Assembly: GCA_963707695.1 (NCBI GenBank)
Contig: CAVPQY010000007.1
Coordinates: 124,001-188,000, forward strand
From: JAOPZW01 sp963707695
GTDB lineage: Bacteria; Actinomycetota; Thermoleophilia; Solirubrobacterales; Solirubrobacteraceae
Direction of reading: 5' to 3'
Length of the DNA stretch: 64,000 nucleotides
Every line of letters begins with the position of its first letter. Position 1 is the first letter of the stretch. Below are positions 26,406-38,209 of the stretch, in pieces. The translations under genes and the position numbers were made by a program. The notes below the pieces were generated by a model, which saw nothing but the letters and a program-made list of their open reading frames with translations, did not search any database and had not been told where the DNA came from.

Positions 26406-26983
26406 CCGAGCGCCGGGCGCACCAGGCGGCGCTCGACCGGGCCCTCGCCGAGGAGGCCGAGGGGCAGCGCCGGCTCCTCGCGGGCGACCCCTCCGCCGCC
26501 GACCCCCTGCGCGCCGCCGCGGCCGCGTACCGCGAGTCGTGGGAGGCGGCCGGGCCGACGGCCTTCGGGCGGCTCGTCGGCCACGTCAAGGCCGCGCTGC
26601 TGGCCGGCGACGGCGGTCCGGAGGCCGCCTACGTCCTGGCGGCGCTCGACGAGGCCCCCACGGGCGACTCGCCCGTGGCCGCCTACGCGCGCGCGGTCTC
26701 CGCGCTGGTCGCCCGCCGCGACGGCGACGTCCCCGGCGCGGTCGCCACGATGCACGCGGGCGGCGAGGCCTTCGCGCGCACGGCCGACGCCCTGGGCGCC
26801 CTGGCCGGCGGCGACCGGGACGCCTACGACCGCGCCCTGCGGGCGATCGTGGCCGACTTCGAAGGGCGCGACGCGCACCTGACCGGCGTCGCCATCGCGG
26901 ACACCGCGGTCATGCTCGACCGCCTGGCGGCGCCCCGCGGGCTCGGCGGGCTGCCGCCCTCGCCGGTCCTGCCGCCGGTCTGA
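26402..26983 (+). CDS. Hypothetical TPR-like protein, probable CUG start
   Basis: This 193-aa all-helical protein resembles uncharacterised actinobacterial proteins: AYRESWEAAGPTAFGRLVGHVKAALLAGD, then YARAVSALVARRDGD and a C-terminal YDRALRAIVADFEGRDAHLTGVAIADTA. No ATG, GTG or TTG exists near the N-terminus of this frame. A CTG at 26402 overlaps the preceding TGA stop as CTGA, exactly the geometry of the GTGA/ATGA couplings elsewhere in the window. Translation from CUG is therefore inferred. Function unknown. Confidence 0.65.
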   Translation: MTERRAHQAALDRALAEEAEGQRRLLAGDPSAADPLRAAAAAYRESWEAAGPTAFGRLVGHVKAALLAGDGGPEAAYVLAALDEAPTGDSPVAAYARAVSALVARRDGDVPGAVATMHAGGEAFARTADALGALAGGDRDAYDRALRAIVADFEGRDAHLTGVAIADTAVMLDRLAAPRGLGGLPPSPVLPPV

Positions 26984-27063
26984 GTGGGAGGCGGGCGAGG
27001 CGGACGCGGCGTGACGTCAGCAGTGGCGGGCAGCGGCGCGGCGAGGCGTCCGACCCTCGGACG

Positions 27064-29943
<2,880 letters not shown>

Positions 29944-30002
29944 GAGGGCCAGCGTAGCAGCGGCAAGCGCCGGTTCCGGGGGGTCGGCGGAGCCCTCGCG
30001 GC

Positions 30003-30071
30003 GGGCTCCGCGCACCCTGCGCGGCGGGCTCCGCGCACCCTGCGCGGCGGGCTCCGCGCACCCTGCGCCGC
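30003..30071. repeat. Three tandem 23-bp repeats between hpf and secA
   Basis: Three head-to-tail 23-bp copies begin with gggctccgcgcaccctgcg; the third differs near its end. They lie in the hpf-secA spacer, just upstream of the secA promoter. There are no spacers, so this is not CRISPR. Confidence 0.85.
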
Positions 30072-30106
30072 GGCCCGCCGGACGGGCTCCGGAGCGCGGG
30101 CCGCGG
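30068..30106 (-). terminator. 11-bp inverted repeat downstream of hpf
   Basis: A perfect 11-bp stem (30068-30078 with 30096-30106) and 17-nt loop follows hpf on the minus strand. It lacks a U-tract, so termination is inferred from position. Confidence 0.45.
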
Positions 30107-30111
30107 GTCGC

Positions 30112-30136
30112 CCGCCGGGCCGCGCGAGCCCGGCGG
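30112..30136 (-). terminator. 9-bp GC hairpin just after hpf stop
   Basis: A perfect 9-bp stem (CCGCCGGGC with GCCCGGCGG) and 7-nt loop lies 33 bp beyond the hpf stop. It is a likely transcription-ending or mRNA-protecting hairpin, without U-tract. Confidence 0.5.
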
Positions 30137-30168
30137 CGCGCCCGCCGCCGGACCGCTGGAGCCGCCCG

Positions 30169-30543
30169 CTAGAGCGCGGCCTGAGCCCCGCCGCCGCCGT
30201 CCTGCCTCGGCGTCGTGCGGATGCTCTCCGTCCCGACCTTGCCGTACTTGCGGCGCTTGTCGGCGTGCCGCTTGACCTGGCGGCCGAGCTCCTCCTCGCA
30301 GAGGTTCACCGCGTGCCGCAGGTCCCGCGCCCGGTCGCGCGCGCGGAGGGTCGTCCCCTTCAGGTACAGGGTGGCCTCGGCCACCTTCGCCTCGCCGATC
30401 GCCGGGTTGCGCTCCTCCCGGACCTCCACCTCGAGGTGCGCCAGCTCCGAGACCTGCCGGCTCATGCGGCTGAAGCGCCGCACGACGTGCTCCCGAAGCT
30501 CGTCGGTGACTGGGACGTTCCGACCCTTGACCGCGATGCGCAT
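30169..30543 (-). CDS. hpf: Ribosome hibernation-promoting factor HPF (short form)
   Basis: HPF binds the 30S decoding region in slow growth or stress and blocks translation. This 124-aa product has the RaiA/HPF fold: MRIAVKGRNVPVTDELREHV, HLEVEVREERNP, EATLYLKGTTLRARDRARDLRHAVNLCEEEL and a basic tail. It lacks the extra C-terminal dimerization domain of long HPF. The ATG at 30543 has an AGGAG ribosome-binding site and its own promoter (30575-30603). The same frame is open through comF with no stop between, so a longer fused product is also possible. Confidence 0.88.
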   Translation of the reverse strand: MRIAVKGRNVPVTDELREHVVRRFSRMSRQVSELAHLEVEVREERNPAIGEAKVAEATLYLKGTTLRARDRARDLRHAVNLCEEELGRQVKRHADKRRKYGKVGTESIRTTPRQDGGGGAQAAL

Positions 30544-31275
30544 GGAGCTCCTCTCGTCGGGATGCGGAGCGCCGAGGGTACGCCCCGCCCGGAGGTCGCT
30601 CAAGGCCCGGGTGTAGGTGATCGCCAGGACCGACGGGACCCCTGCCGCGCGCAGCGCCGTGGCGCACGCCGCCAGGGTCGCCCCCGTCGTGTGGACGTCG
30701 TCGACGAGCACGACCCGCGCACCGGGCCGAGGCGACCGCAGGACCGCCACGGGCACCCGCCCGGCCGCGAGCCGCGCCGTCCGCGAGGCGCCGACCTGGG
30801 CCGGCGCGGCGTGCGCCCGGCGCAGGGCCCGACAGACGTCCAGCCCGGTGCGCCGGCCGAGCGCGGCGGCCAGCCGCGCGGCGTGGTCGTGCCCGCGCGC
30901 CCGCCGGCGCCGCGGGTCGGGCGGGACCGGCACCAGGACGCCGGCCAGCAGGCCGGCCGGGGCGTTCGCGGCGAGGGCCGCCGCCATCGCGTCGGCCGCG
31001 CGCAGCGCGCCCCGGAGCTTCAGCGCGTGGACGAGCGCGGCGGCCGGGCCGGCGTGGGCCAGCGGCGCCCACGACCACGCGGGCGCGCCCGGCGGGGCGG
31101 GGCAGCGGGCGCCGCCCCGGTGGGCCGGCAGGGCGCACCGCGGGCAGGACGGACCGCGCAGCCACGGCAGCGCGCGGCGACAGGCGGCGCAGAGCACCTC
31201 CCGCGGGTCGGCCGGCGGCCCGCCGCAGGCCAGGCATCCTGGCGGCGCCAGCGCGGAGATCAGGTGGTGGAGCAC
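30169..31275 (-). CDS. comF: ComF-family amidophosphoribosyltransferase, in-frame with HPF
   Basis: Residues 1-244 are a ComF protein. A zinc-finger region (CLACGG, CAACRR, CPRCALP) is followed by a phosphoribosyltransferase domain with VLVPVPPDPRRRRARGHDHA and the PRPP loop VVLVDDVHTTGATL. Homologues aid DNA uptake or phosphoribosyl metabolism. The domain ends around VLAITYTRAL, where a stop is expected, but the frame continues over DERSS directly into Met1 of HPF. The 368-aa open frame is thus a ComF-HPF fusion or a comF gene that borrows the hpf stop. Start: GTG at 31275; ATG at 31371 is a less likely alternative. Confidence 0.75.
   Translation of the reverse strand: MLHHLISALAPPGCLACGGPPADPREVLCAACRRALPWLRGPSCPRCALPAHRGGARCPAPPGAPAWSWAPLAHAGPAAALVHALKLRGALRAADAMAAALAANAPAGLLAGVLVPVPPDPRRRRARGHDHAARLAAALGRRTGLDVCRALRRAHAAPAQVGASRTARLAAGRVPVAVLRSPRPGARVVLVDDVHTTGATLAACATALRAAGVPSVLAITYTRALSDLRAGRTLGAPHPDERSSMRIAVKGRNVPVTDELREHVVRRFSRMSRQVSELAHLEVEVREERNPAIGEAKVAEATLYLKGTTLRARDRARDLRHAVNLCEEELGRQVKRHADKRRKYGKVGTESIRTTPRQDGGGGAQAAL
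30575..30603 (-). promoter_or_regulatory. Internal hpf promoter inside comF
   Basis: On the minus strand TTGAGC (30603-30598) and TACCCT (30580-30575) are separated by 17 bp, a textbook -35/-10 spacing. An AGGAG site then precedes the hpf ATG after a leader of about 30 nt, unlike the leaderless pattern elsewhere. Confidence 0.6.
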
Positions 31276-31382
31276 GGGCCCGAGCCTGCCCGGGCCCGCG
31301 TCACGGCACGCCGCCGCCGATGCACCGGAGCGCGGACGTCCCCGCACCGGATCCCCGGGAGCGGGTGCCACAATCGGCCCTC

Positions 31383-32228
31383 GTGGCTCTCGCGGTCGCC
31401 GCCGATCCCCACTGGACGCTCGACCCGGGGCCGATCCTCCTCGTCGCCGTGCTCGTCTGGGCGTACGTGCGCCGCTGGCGCGCCGTGCGCGCCCACGACG
31501 GCCCGCGCGCCGCCGGCCGGTGGCGCCTGGCGTCGTGGCTCGCGGGCTGCCTGACGATCCTCGTCGCGCTCGTCTCGCCGATCGACGCCCTCGGCGAGCA
31601 GGCCTTCACGATGCACATGGTCCAGCACGTCCTGCTGCTCGACGTGTCGCCGATCCTCCTGCTCTGCGGGCTGACGAAGGTCCTGCTGCGCCCCGTCACG
31701 CGCCACACGTACGCGCTCGAGCAGCGGGCCGGGCCCCTGGCCCACCCGGCCTTCGCGGTGGTGCTCTACGTCGGCGTCATGTGGCTGTGGCACGTGCCCG
31801 CCCTCTACGACGCGGCGCTGCAGCACGACACGGTGCACGTCCTCGAGCACGTCTGCTTCTACACCGCCGGGTTCCTGTACTGGTGGCACCTGATCTCGCC
31901 CGTGCGCACGCGGATGGACCAGCGCGGCATGTACCCGGTCGTCTACATGCTCTCGACGAAGGTCCTCGTCGGGCTGCTCGGCATCGGCCTGACCTTCGCG
32001 CCCGACGCGCTGTACGCCTTCTACAGCGACCGCGGGTCGATCTGGGGCCTGACGCCGACCGAGGACCAGGCCGCGGCGGGCGCGATCATGGCCCTCGAGC
32101 AGTCGATCACCATGGGCATCGCGCTGACGTGGCTCTTCGTGCGGGCGCTCGGCGAGAGCGAGCGCGCCCAGGAGCGCGCCGACCGCCTCGAGGACCTCGA
32201 GGCCGAGCGCGCCGCCGCCTCGCGCTGA
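31383..32228 (+). CDS. ctaG: CtaG/Caa3-type cytochrome c oxidase assembly membrane protein
   Basis: This 281-aa protein has about seven TM helices. It belongs to the caa3-CtaG family, which supports copper loading or assembly of cytochrome c oxidase. Conserved His and Met residues lie in MHMVQHVLLLDVSPILLL, MWLWHVPALYDAAL and VLEHVCFYTAGFLYWWHL. The C-terminal tail is charged and coiled (ERAQERADRLEDLEAE). The GTG at 31383 has CACAAT at 31370-31375, 7 nt upstream. No oxidase subunit genes are in the window. Confidence 0.88.
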   Translation: MALAVAADPHWTLDPGPILLVAVLVWAYVRRWRAVRAHDGPRAAGRWRLASWLAGCLTILVALVSPIDALGEQAFTMHMVQHVLLLDVSPILLLCGLTKVLLRPVTRHTYALEQRAGPLAHPAFAVVLYVGVMWLWHVPALYDAALQHDTVHVLEHVCFYTAGFLYWWHLISPVRTRMDQRGMYPVVYMLSTKVLVGLLGIGLTFAPDALYAFYSDRGSIWGLTPTEDQAAAGAIMALEQSITMGIALTWLFVRALGESERAQERADRLEDLEAERAAASR

Positions 32229-32244
32229 CGCCGCCGACCGGGCC

Positions 32245-33027
32245 TCAGCCGCGCTCGTCGGGGGCGCGGCCGCCGGTCGGCTCGGGCTGCGAGAGGCCGG
32301 TCGTGAGGGTGACGAGCCGGTCGCCGAGCTCGGCGGCGCGGCGGTCGGTCCGGAAGCGCCGCTCCGCGCGGGCGAGCTTGTCCGCGCGCGGCCCGCGGTA
32401 GCGCCACCGCGCCCAGGGCGAGGTCGGCCTGGCCAGGCGGACGGCGGCCACGAGCCCCCAGAAGGGGATGAAGAGCGCGACGACGCCGATGAGGAAGCGG
32501 CCCTTCAGGAACGCGAGCGCGGACAGCACGACGGCCTCGAGGAAGAGCAGGACCGTCGCGAGGACCGAGCCGGGGTCGTCCAGCCCGAACGGCTTCGTGC
32601 CGAGCACGACGAGGATCGCGAAGGTCGTGGCCAGGACCGCCGCGTCGACCGACAGGCGCCCCTCGCGGGCCCAGTAGACGTCGCGCAGGTACAGCCAGAG
32701 GGCGAACTCGTCGATGGTCAGGCCTGCGCCGATCCCGAAGGCGATCGCCGAGATGTGCCACCACGGGCTCTGCAGGTCCGCGGCGAAGCCGAGGAACCCG
32801 GACACGAGGACCAGGCAGATGCCCCACACGAGGTGGTGGATGTGCAGGTCGCCCGTCTCGACGTTCCCGGGCCACCACGTGACCTTCGGGTTGCGGATGA
32901 GCCGCGCGCTCGTGCGGATGAAGGCGAACGTCAGCAGGAACGCCGTCAGCACGAGGAAGGCCGTGCTGCGCCCGGGCGCCGCGGTGTCCGGCAGCACGTC
33001 GACGGAGATGACGACGCCGAGCGCCAT
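32245..33027 (-). CDS. Integral membrane protein of unknown function
   Basis: This 260-aa protein has about six TM helices and a cytosolic basic/proline-rich C-terminus. A DLHIHHLVWG segment in the second TM region and TIDEFALWLYLRDVYW in the third suggest a conserved, possibly metal-binding core, but I do not recognise an enzyme family. It lies 18 bp downstream of the UGPase gene and has a GGAGG-like ribosome-binding site, so the two form an operon. Confidence 0.75.
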   Translation of the reverse strand: MALGVVISVDVLPDTAAPGRSTAFLVLTAFLLTFAFIRTSARLIRNPKVTWWPGNVETGDLHIHHLVWGICLVLVSGFLGFAADLQSPWWHISAIAFGIGAGLTIDEFALWLYLRDVYWAREGRLSVDAAVLATTFAILVVLGTKPFGLDDPGSVLATVLLFLEAVVLSALAFLKGRFLIGVVALFIPFWGLVAAVRLARPTSPWARWRYRGPRADKLARAERRFRTDRRAAELGDRLVTLTTGLSQPEPTGGRAPDERG

Positions 33028-33045
33028 CTCGCCAGCCTCCCAGGT

Positions 33046-34419
33046 TCAGCCCTCCAGCACCGCCCCGTCCGGGACGCGCTGCGGACCGGTCACCGTCACC
33101 GCCCCGCGGCACACCACGCCCGTGCCGAAGACGACGTCGCCCTCCACCGTGAGCCGGTCGCAGGCCACGAGCGAGGGCGGCCCCGCCGGGAGGTGGGCCT
33201 CGAAGTCGGCGATGAGCTTGAAGTGCTCGTCGTCGAGCTCGGCCAGGGGCGCCGTCGTGCGGCCGGCCGCCAGCGCCACCCGCCCGCCGTCGCGCAGCTC
33301 GTAGGCGTCGGAGCGCAGGACGAGGAGGTCGCTCGTGGTCTTGACCGGCAGGAACCGCGTCCGCGGCACGCGCAGCGGCCGGGCCCCGTCGAAGACGGCG
33401 ATCGCCGCCCCCATGGCCGACTCGAGCTGGATGACGGGCGTGGAGCCCTTGTCGGCCGGGTCGACCGTCTTGCGGTTGACGATCATCGGCAGGCCGAGCA
33501 CGCCGTCGCGCGCGTCGAGCACGCGGCGCAGCGCCTCGAGGTCGACCCACAGGTTGTTCGCGTGGAACCAGCGGTGCCGCGAGGCGTCCTGGAAGGCGTC
33601 GAGGTCCTCCTCGGGCGTCTGGGCGGTCTCGCGCAGGACGAGCCCGCCGTCCCGGCGGCGGGCGAGGTGCCCGCCCTTGCGGTCCGCCTCGGTGCGCTCG
33701 GGCACCTCGCTGGCGAACGGCAGGCCCTCGCGGGCCACCCACGCGAGGATCCGCGGCTCGAGGACGGCCCCGAGGTTGTCGGCGTTGGAGAGGAAGGCCC
33801 AGCGGTAGCCGCGCTCGAGCAGCGCGTCGAGCATGCCGGAGGACTGCAGCGCCGGGTAGACGTCGCCGTGCCCGGGCGGCGCCCACTCGAGCCCGGGGTC
33901 GTCCGGCCACGACACCGGCCGCAGGTCGTCCGCGCGGAGCTTCGGGACCTTGTTCTGCAGGAAGTCCAGGGGCACGTCGGCCTCGATGCCCGGGTGGCGG
34001 CGCAGGGCGGCCAGGGAGTCGTCGCGCGTGGCGAAGGAGTTCATGAGCACGAGCGGCAGCCGGGCGCCGTAGCGCCCGCGCAGGTCCAGCACCTGCTCGG
34101 CGATGAGGTCGAGGAACGACCGGCCGTCCTTGACCTCGAGCAGCGACTTGGCCCGCTGCATGCCCATCGACGTCCCGAGCCCGCCGTTGAGCTTGATGAC
34201 CACGGCCCGGTCGAGGACGTCGCGGAGCTCCGCGTCGCCGGGCTCGGGGAGCGCGTCGGCGTCCTGCGGCGCCTCGATGGGGTCGATCTCGGACTCGGGC
34301 AGCATCCCGGTCTCGCCCTCCTGCAGCCGCCCGTAGGCGTCGCGGAAGGCCGCGATCCCGGCCTCCCCCACGCCGCCCTCGCGCATCTTGTCGACGCTCT
34401 CCTGCAGCCCGTCCGCCAT
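33046..34419 (-). CDS. UTP-glucose-1-phosphate uridylyltransferase, eukaryote-type
   Basis: This makes UDP-glucose, the substrate of the UDP-glucose dehydrogenase encoded at 40.4-41.7 kb. The 457-aa protein belongs to the UDPGP family (eukaryote/plant-type UGPase), not the GalU type: nucleotide-binding loop VVIKLNGGLGTSMGMQRAKS, LMNSFATRDDS, PPGHGDVYPALQSSGML, FLSNADNLGA and the catalytic-Lys regions RKGGHLARR and FLPVKTTSDLL. A C-terminal left-handed beta-helix stretch ends the protein. TAGCGT (34428-34433) precedes the ATG by 8 nt, and its TAG is also the stop codon of the upstream SAHH paralogue. Confidence 0.9.
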   Translation of the reverse strand: MADGLQESVDKMREGGVGEAGIAAFRDAYGRLQEGETGMLPESEIDPIEAPQDADALPEPGDAELRDVLDRAVVIKLNGGLGTSMGMQRAKSLLEVKDGRSFLDLIAEQVLDLRGRYGARLPLVLMNSFATRDDSLAALRRHPGIEADVPLDFLQNKVPKLRADDLRPVSWPDDPGLEWAPPGHGDVYPALQSSGMLDALLERGYRWAFLSNADNLGAVLEPRILAWVAREGLPFASEVPERTEADRKGGHLARRRDGGLVLRETAQTPEEDLDAFQDASRHRWFHANNLWVDLEALRRVLDARDGVLGLPMIVNRKTVDPADKGSTPVIQLESAMGAAIAVFDGARPLRVPRTRFLPVKTTSDLLVLRSDAYELRDGGRVALAAGRTTAPLAELDDEHFKLIADFEAHLPAGPPSLVACDRLTVEGDVVFGTGVVCRGAVTVTGPQRVPDGAVLEG

Positions 34420-34430
34420 GCGGCTGGACG

Positions 34431-35699
34431 CTACCCGCCCTGGGCCCAGGACGACCGGTAGGCGTCCTGCTCGGGCGTCGGCTCGTCGAGCGCCACCCCG
34501 AGGGCGGCGAGCTTCAGCCGCGCGACCTCGCGGTCGATCGCCTCCGGGACGGGGTGCACGCCGGCGGCCGGCCGGCCCGCCCCGCCGCCGCGGCCCGCCC
34601 GGACGAGCTCCTCGACGCAGAGCGCCTGGGTCGCGAAGGAGACGTCCATGACCTCGGCCGGGTGGCCCAGGGCGGCCGCGAGGTTCACGACCCGCCCGCG
34701 AGCGAGCAGGTGCAGCCGCCGGCTGCCGACGACGTAGGTCTCGACGAGCGGGAGGACCTGGCGCACGCCGTCCGTCGCCGCGGCGGCCAGCGCGTCGAGG
34801 TCGATCTCCACGTCGAAGTGCCCGGCGTTGGCCAGCACCGCCCCGTCCTTCATCCGCGCGAAGTGCGGGGCGCCCAGCACGCCGGTGGAGCCGGTGACCG
34901 TGATGAAGACGTCGCCGCGCTCCGCGGCGACGAGCGAGGGCAGGACCTCGAAGCCCTCCATCCGGGCCTCGAGCGCGCGCATCGGGTCGATCTCGCAGAC
35001 GACGACCGACGCGCCCGCGCCCCGGGCCCGCAGCGCCACGCCGCGGCCGGTCCAGCCGTAGCCGAGCACGACCACGACGCGCCCGGCGAGCAGGAGGTTC
35101 GTCGCCCGCAGGATGCCGTCGAGGACCGACTGCCCGGTGCCGAAGCGGTCGTTGAGCGTGCGCTCGGCCCAGCACTCGTTGACGGCCAGGACCGGGCACC
35201 GCAGCCGGCCCTCGGCCGCCATGCGGCGCACGCGCAGCATGCCGGTCGTCGTCTCCTCCATCGCCCCGAGCATCGCCTCGGCGTGCCCGGGGTCGAGCTC
35301 GTGGACGGCGGCGACGAGGTCGGCGCCGTCGTCGAGCGTGATGTCGGGGCCCGGCGCGACGAGCGTGCGGACGTGGTCGGCGTAGGCGGCCGCGTCCTCG
35401 CCGCGCACGGCGTGGACCTCGGCCCCGTCGGACTCGGCCAGGGCGGCGGCCACGTCGTCCTGGGTCGACAGCGGGTTGGCGGCGCTGAGCGCGGTCCGCG
35501 CGCCGCCGGCCACGAGCGCCCGGACGAGGTTCGCGGTCTCGGCCGTGACGTGCAGGCACGCCGCCACCGTGACGCCGTCGAGCGGCCGCTCGGCCGCGAA
35601 GCGCTCGCGGACGAGGCGCAGGACCGGCATCTGGGCGTCGGCCCAGGCGATCCGGTCCTCGCCCGCCGCCGCGAGCGCCGGGTCGGCGATGGCGCTCAC
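34431..35699 (-). CDS. S-adenosylhomocysteine hydrolase paralogue with altered active site
   Basis: This 422-aa protein is an SAH-hydrolase homologue of the short type with GTGQS after the active-site segment. It keeps the NAD-binding GYGWTGRG, EETTTG, NAGHFDVEID and a GHP motif. The segment aligning with NDSVTKSKFDN of canonical SAHH reads NECWAERTLND, so the catalytic Lys and Asp are replaced; the CNIFSTQD Cys is Ala (ANPLSTQD); and the C-terminal DHYRY is missing. It follows the canonical ahcY by 31 bp. It may be a regulatory pseudo-enzyme or act on another thioether nucleoside; true SAH hydrolysis looks unlikely. Confidence 0.85.
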   Translation of the reverse strand: MSAIADPALAAAGEDRIAWADAQMPVLRLVRERFAAERPLDGVTVAACLHVTAETANLVRALVAGGARTALSAANPLSTQDDVAAALAESDGAEVHAVRGEDAAAYADHVRTLVAPGPDITLDDGADLVAAVHELDPGHAEAMLGAMEETTTGMLRVRRMAAEGRLRCPVLAVNECWAERTLNDRFGTGQSVLDGILRATNLLLAGRVVVVLGYGWTGRGVALRARGAGASVVVCEIDPMRALEARMEGFEVLPSLVAAERGDVFITVTGSTGVLGAPHFARMKDGAVLANAGHFDVEIDLDALAAAATDGVRQVLPLVETYVVGSRRLHLLARGRVVNLAAALGHPAEVMDVSFATQALCVEELVRAGRGGGAGRPAAGVHPVPEAIDREVARLKLAALGVALDEPTPEQDAYRSSWAQGG

Positions 35700-35730
35700 G
35701 GGCGGGGGACGGAGACGGGCGCGGGCCGGG

Positions 35731-37193
<1,463 letters not shown>

Positions 37194-37197
<4 letters not shown>

Positions 37198-37574
37198 CCG
37201 ATCTCCGTGAGGTGGGGCGTGGGGCGCACCGCGGTCAGCAGCCGCTCGTGCTTCTCCTGCTCGAACCGCAGCCAGTCGGCGGCGGGCACATGCTCGGGAC
37301 GCCGCGGCTCGGCCGCGAACCACGACTCCACCGCGTCGCGCAGCACGCGATCGCGGCGCAGGCGCAGCGCGAAGCCGAGCTCGCCCAGGCCGACGTCGAA
37401 CTGCTCCTGCAGCTCGCGCAGGGTGCGCAGGCGCTGGAGCTCCTCGGGGCCGTACAGGCGGTAGCCCGAGCCCGAGCGCTGGGGCCCGACGAGCCCGATG
37501 CGCTCGACGTAGCGGAGCATCCGCGGGGACCAGCCCGTCGTCTGCGCCGCTTCGTGGATGGTCAGGGCGTCCAT
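37194..37574 (-). CDS. MerR-family regulator heading the ahcY operon
   Basis: This 126-aa protein has a MerR winged helix-turn-helix: IHEAAQTTGWSPRMLRYVERIGLV, then the wing GSGYRLYGPEELQRL and a dimerization helix (LRELQEQFDVGLGELGFAL). The short C-terminal domain lacks an evident Cys metal site. Translational coupling to ahcY suggests it controls SAH/methyl-cycle genes. A 26-bp dyad overlapping its -10 box (37585-37610) suggests autoregulation. The effector is unknown. Confidence 0.87.
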
Positions 37575-37584
37575 GGGACGGCCA

Positions 37585-37610
37585 AACCTTACCACGACTG
37601 TGTCAAGGTT
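37585..37610 (-). promoter_or_regulatory. Dyad operator at the MerR-ahcY promoter
   Basis: AACCTT and AAGGTT half-sites, with CAC/GTG inside, are symmetric about 37597/37598. The right part contains the -10-like TAAGGT (minus strand, 37591-37586), 11 nt before the merR ATG. Binding by the adjacent MerR protein is inferred. Confidence 0.55.
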
Positions 37611-37621
37611 CCGGCGCCGGG

Positions 37622-38200
37622 TTACGACTCGGTCGCGGCGAGCACGGTGCGCCGCTTGCGGTGCTGCTGCTCGTAGAGCCGGACGATCGCCTTCGTCGCC
37701 GCGTCCGACGTCCGGAGGCGGTCGACGACGTCGGGCGCCTTCAGCGCGCCGTAGCCGGGCCAGGGCTCGTCGACGTGCAGCTCGGCGCCCGGGTCGGCGG
37801 CCCCCTCGGACTCGACGAGCTCGTCGGGCTCCTCGTCGACGTGGCCGGCCTCGAGGCCGAGGTCCTCGGCGACGTCGGACGCGGTGGCCGGTGCCGGGCG
37901 GGCCTCGTCGAGGTCCACGACGGCCGCGGACGGCGGTGGCGGCGGCGGCGGAGGCGGAGGCGGCGGCGGAGGCGGAGCGGCAGCGGGCCGCGGCGGCGCA
38001 GCCGCGGCCGGGCGCGGGGGCGGCGGAGCGGCGGCCGGCCGCGGGGGCACCGGGGGGGCCGTCGCCATACCGGCGTCCTCGTGGTCGTGCTCGCGCGCGA
38101 GGTCCATGAGCGCGTCGGCGGCGGTCTTCACGGCGCCCTCGAGCGCTCCGCGCGCCATGCCGAGCGGGAGCGTGATCGGCAGGAGCAGGAGCTTCCTCAT
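37622..38200 (-). CDS. Proline-rich hypothetical protein
   Basis: This 192-aa protein has a hydrophobic N-terminal segment (LLLLPITLPLG), a His/Asp patch, then a Pro/Ala-rich linker (about residues 48-93) including an uninterrupted poly-Pro run. An acidic region and a compact C-terminal block containing PWPGYGALKAPDVVDRL follow. The last block looks folded and may bind a partner. The linker comes from GGC/GGA-type triplet repeats at about 37929-38060. It follows no known family; it lies upstream of ahcY-merR and downstream of the PGI/PMI gene. Confidence 0.65.
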   Translation of the reverse strand: MRKLLLLPITLPLGMARGALEGAVKTAADALMDLAREHDHEDAGMATAPPVPPRPAAAPPPPRPAAAAPPRPAAAPPPPPPPPPPPPPPPSAAVVDLDEARPAPATASDVAEDLGLEAGHVDEEPDELVESEGAADPGAELHVDEPWPGYGALKAPDVVDRLRTSDAATKAIVRLYEQQHRKRRTVLAATES

Positions 38201-38209
38201 CGCGCCGGG

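Noticed and set aside
30003..30071. Possible CRISPR array
   Set aside because: Copies are directly adjacent without spacers and no cas genes are present; it is a tandem repeat.
37586..37606. TTGACA and TAAGGT upstream of merR as a normal -35/-10 pair
   Set aside because: They are only 9 bp apart; the TTGACA is better read as part of the dyad.
37929..38060. GGC/GGA triplet repeat as a mobile or regulatory repeat
   Set aside because: It encodes the Pro/Ala linker of the 192-aa protein in frame, so it is a coding low-complexity tract.
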